A DNA stretch of 7,960 nt from contig CAZPPK010000142.1 in assembly GCA_964588415.1 (NCBI GenBank), positions 1 through 7,960 of the forward strand. The letters are read 5' to 3'. Of this stretch, positions 6,057 to 7,960 are shown piece after piece (the first letter of the stretch is position 1; every line of letters starts with the position of its first letter). Source of the DNA: Sulfidibacterium sp964588415. GTDB lineage: Bacteria; Bacteroidota; Bacteroidia; Bacteroidales; F082. The position numbers and the translations under genes were made by a program. A model generated the notes under the pieces. That model was not told where the DNA came from and made no database searches. It saw nothing but the letters and a program-made list of their open reading frames with translations.

Positions 6057-7406
6057 TTAATTTTTAGGAGTTGATACGATTTTTATAAACTCATCTGTGG
6101 TTACATCCTTCTCATCTTTGCCAATCTTTTCCTTGAAAAAGTCGATATATCTTTCGTCCATCAATTCACCGTAAATGCGCTGATATTCCTGCTCGTTGCT
6201 CAAAAGCTGATCAACAATACCATCAACCTGTGGATTTGATGGAGTATCATCAGGAACCTGGAAATAGGATTTGACTTTGTTGCGAACATCTTCTTTTTCC
6301 ACTCTCAAAGCTTCACCAAAAGTTTCCACCAGTTTATTTTCGATAAGCTGCCATTTGAAGGTCTTTGAATAGCTATCGTATTGTCCTTCAAGCTGCTCTT
6401 TAGTAACTTTTCCTTCGTTGCTGTCCAGAAGCCAGCGTTTCAGAAATTCATCAGGAAGTTCAGGATTTACTTGTTTAAGGATAACATCGATGGTGTCAGA
6501 AACAAATTGTTTGTCAGCATCTTTCTGATAATGTTCCGACAATTCTTTACGGATTCTTTCTTTAAAATCTTCTTCTGTTTTCAGTTCATCTGTAGGATAA
6601 ATCTGATTGTAAAGTTCTTCGTTAAGTTCAGCTTCCACCAGCTTGGTAATATCAGTAACTTCAAATTCAAAAGAAGCCTTCAGCCTGTCATCATCATCTT
6701 TGAGTTTGAGCAGGTTTTTCACTTTATCGTCATTCTGAAATGCTTCGCCGGGATTGAGAACTACTTTATCTCCTTTGTGGATTCCGATCAGCTTAGCTTT
6801 TTCCTCATCAGATTTAACCTCACTGATCTCAAACGAAGCTTCTTGTGAATATCCTTCTTCCACCCTTGCACCTTCGGCATTTATTTCATAAAAGGTACCA
6901 GAAAGCTTTTCGTTTTCACCGCTTTCTTCAACGGGTTCTTCCTTGCCTAGCCTTTTCTGAGTGTCTTTCAGTGCCTTTTCAACTTCATCATCAGTAACCT
7001 GAATACTATAATGCGGGACTTTGATTTCTTCAGAAATGTTCACTTCAATTTCCGGCGCAAAACCGATATCGAAAAAGAAGTCGAAATCTTTTTGATTATC
7101 AAAATCAATCAGGGTTGTTTTTTCTTCATTCGGCAGCGGGTTACCCAGGACATTAATTTTGTTATCAACCAGATAATTGTTCAAAGCATCAGAAATGGTT
7201 TTGTTAACCTCGTCTGCCATAACAGCTTTACCGTACATTTTTTTAATCATTCCCATGGGAACCATGCCCTTTCTAAAGCCCGGCATTTGTGCCTTTTTAC
7301 GGTAATCTTTCAGCTGCGTATTGACCTTTTCAATATAGTCTTCTTCTTTCAAATTGATCTTGACAATGGCACTAAGTTTTCCGGTTTCCTCCTGTGTGAT
7401 ATTCAT
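6057..7406 (-). CDS. tig: Trigger factor chaperone
   Basis: Trigger factor sits at the ribosomal tunnel exit and shields nascent chains. The 449-residue protein opens with the ribosome-binding domain (about 1-115), and its signature G43-F44-R45-K46-G47 aligns with the E. coli docking loop at the same residue numbers. The region about 160-255 takes the place of the FKBP-type PPIase domain but is poorly conserved. I do not see the usual phenylalanine- and glycine-rich FKBP motifs, so proline isomerase activity is doubtful. From about 255 on comes the helical, charged chaperone domain that forms the arms and cradle. The length is slightly above E. coli (432). It is the first protein gene of a tig-clpP unit and starts 27 bases downstream of tRNA-Leu, with no visible terminator between. 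Confidence 0.95.
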   Translation of the reverse strand: MNITQEETGKLSAIVKINLKEEDYIEKVNTQLKDYRKKAQMPGFRKGMVPMGMIKKMYGKAVMADEVNKTISDALNNYLVDNKINVLGNPLPNEEKTTLIDFDNQKDFDFFFDIGFAPEIEVNISEEIKVPHYSIQVTDDEVEKALKDTQKRLGKEEPVEESGENEKLSGTFYEINAEGARVEEGYSQEASFEISEVKSDEEKAKLIGIHKGDKVVLNPGEAFQNDDKVKNLLKLKDDDDRLKASFEFEVTDITKLVEAELNEELYNQIYPTDELKTEEDFKERIRKELSEHYQKDADKQFVSDTIDVILKQVNPELPDEFLKRWLLDSNEGKVTKEQLEGQYDSYSKTFKWQLIENKLVETFGEALRVEKEDVRNKVKSYFQVPDDTPSNPQVDGIVDQLLSNEQEYQRIYGELMDERYIDFFKEKIGKDEKDVTTDEFIKIVSTPKN

Positions 7407-7433
7407 TTAAACTGATTTAGATTAACAAAAATG

Positions 7434-7515
7434 TGCGGATGAAGGGACTCGAACCCCCATGCCTTGCGGCACCAGATCCTAAGTCTGGCGCGTCTACCAA
7501 TTTCGCCACATCCGC
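7434..7515 (-). tRNA. tRNA-Leu (anticodon UAG)
   Basis: The 82-base gene folds as a class II tRNA. The acceptor stem GCGGATG (7515-7509) pairs fully with CATCCGC (7441-7435), and the discriminator A is at 7434. The anticodon stem CCAGA/TCTGG closes the loop CTTAGGA, whose central TAG (7481-7479) reads CUA and other CUN leucine codons. The long variable arm has a GCC-GCAA-GGC hairpin, as expected for leucine. The T arm holds TTCGAGT, with two G-U pairs at the outer end of its stem. The 3' CCA is not encoded (the next bases are CAT), so it must be added after transcription. Confidence 0.97.
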
Positions 7516-7544
7516 AAAATATAATGTCCTGTTTTTAAGGGGTG

Positions 7545-7552
7545 CAAATATA
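7545..7552 (-). promoter_or_regulatory. Candidate -7 element of the tRNA-Leu (and possibly tig-clpP) promoter
   Basis: On the minus strand TATATTTG, followed by CA, fully matches the TAnnTTTG consensus and lies 29 bases upstream of the tRNA 5' end, a good distance for a short leader. No TTG is seen 17-23 bases further up, so the -33 part is weak. The 97-base gap between mazG and the tRNA holds nothing else that I recognise. Confidence 0.5.
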
Positions 7553-7612
7553 CGGTTTTTTTAAATTTATCGATCCTTCTCTAAAATTTTAACCCCATCA
7601 AAAAGCATTCCA

Positions 7613-7939
7613 TTAATTCAATCTCTTATTATTTTCATGTCTGAACTGATCGCGTGATTCTTTCTTTTCGAAATTCTTTTCCAGAGCCTGTGTCAAATCA
7701 ATTCCAGTTTGGTTGGCAAGACACAGCAACACGAACAGAACATCGGCCATTTCATCACCCAGATCGTATTGTTTATCAGATTCTTTAAAAGACTGCTCGC
7801 CGTATTTCCTTGCGATAATCCTGGCCACTTCCCCTACTTCTTCGGTAAGCATCGCCATGTTGGTTAGTTCGTTGAAATAACGCACGCCGGTTGTAGTAAT
7901 CCATTCATCAACCTTTTTTTGAGCTTCTTCTATCGTCAT
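7613..7939 (-). CDS. MazG-like nucleotide pyrophosphohydrolase
   Basis: A 108-residue, all-alpha member of the MazG/alpha-NTP-PPase fold, expected to hydrolyse nucleoside triphosphates to monophosphate and pyrophosphate with magnesium. This is a house-cleaning role against unwanted nucleotides. The metal-binding motif EExxE is E33-E34-x2-E37, and the second half ExxD is E63-x2-D66 in DEMADVLFV. Single-domain length is normal for the short MazG-like proteins, which are half the size of E. coli MazG. The ATG at 7939 is the natural start, followed by MTIEEAQKKVDEWI. The gene lies 97 bases upstream of the tRNA on the same strand, and its own promoter is probably beyond the window. The exact substrate cannot be read from the sequence. 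Confidence 0.9.
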   Translation of the reverse strand: MTIEEAQKKVDEWITTTGVRYFNELTNMAMLTEEVGEVARIIARKYGEQSFKESDKQYDLGDEMADVLFVLLCLANQTGIDLTQALEKNFEKKESRDQFRHENNKRLN

Positions 7940-7960
7940 GATTTTTATTTTCAGAATTAT

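Noticed and set aside
6381..6848. Long plus-strand open frame antisense to tig
   Set aside because: It is phenylalanine-rich, as expected from the complement of a lysine/glutamate-rich gene, and has no family features. The same applies to 7011-7415.

Overview
This window looks like chromosomal DNA of a member of the Bacteroidota, probably Bacteroidales or Marinilabiliales (the order is inference). The protein families are Bacteroidota-type (a DUF4294-like lipid-free secreted protein, a Bacteroidota-style trigger factor, ClpP and ClpX). Starts are AT-rich and lack clear Shine-Dalgarno sites, and several upstream regions carry the TAnnTTTG -7 element of this phylum. I count eight protein genes and one tRNA gene, all apparently intact, and no mobile element, CRISPR array or rRNA.

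Left part (1-3300). pcm (protein-L-isoaspartate methyltransferase) lies on the minus strand. It is divergent from a Gfo/Idh/MocA-family gene on the plus strand, with candidate promoters in the 84-base gap between them. After a 131-base gap holding a 12-base direct repeat comes a polyprenyl-phosphate sugar-1-phosphate transferase that would start assembly of a surface polysaccharide or glycan. No other glycan genes are seen around it. The Gfo/Idh protein has lost the usual catalytic lysine of the EKP motif, which makes it the most unusual gene here.

Middle and right part (3300-7515). All genes are on the minus strand. In transcription order they are tRNA-Leu(UAG), tig (trigger factor), clpP, clpX and a small secreted DUF4294-like protein. 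This is a protein quality-control block: trigger factor folds nascent chains, and ClpX unfolds substrates and feeds them to ClpP. tig and clpP are 5 bases apart. clpP and clpX are separated by 118 bases containing a perfect 12-bp hairpin and a candidate clpX promoter. The tRNA ends only 27 bases before tig with no terminator visible between them.

Right edge (7516-7960). A short MazG-like nucleotide pyrophosphohydrolase lies upstream of the tRNA, also on the minus strand.

The window is mostly conserved housekeeping sequence. I did not find a convincing undescribed system. The points worth a second look are the redox-site-deficient Gfo/Idh protein, the PPIase-like domain of trigger factor that lacks recognisable FKBP motifs, the VGY version of the ClpX IGF loop, a hexanucleotide microsatellite in the ClpX tail, and the clpP-clpX intergenic hairpin/promoter.
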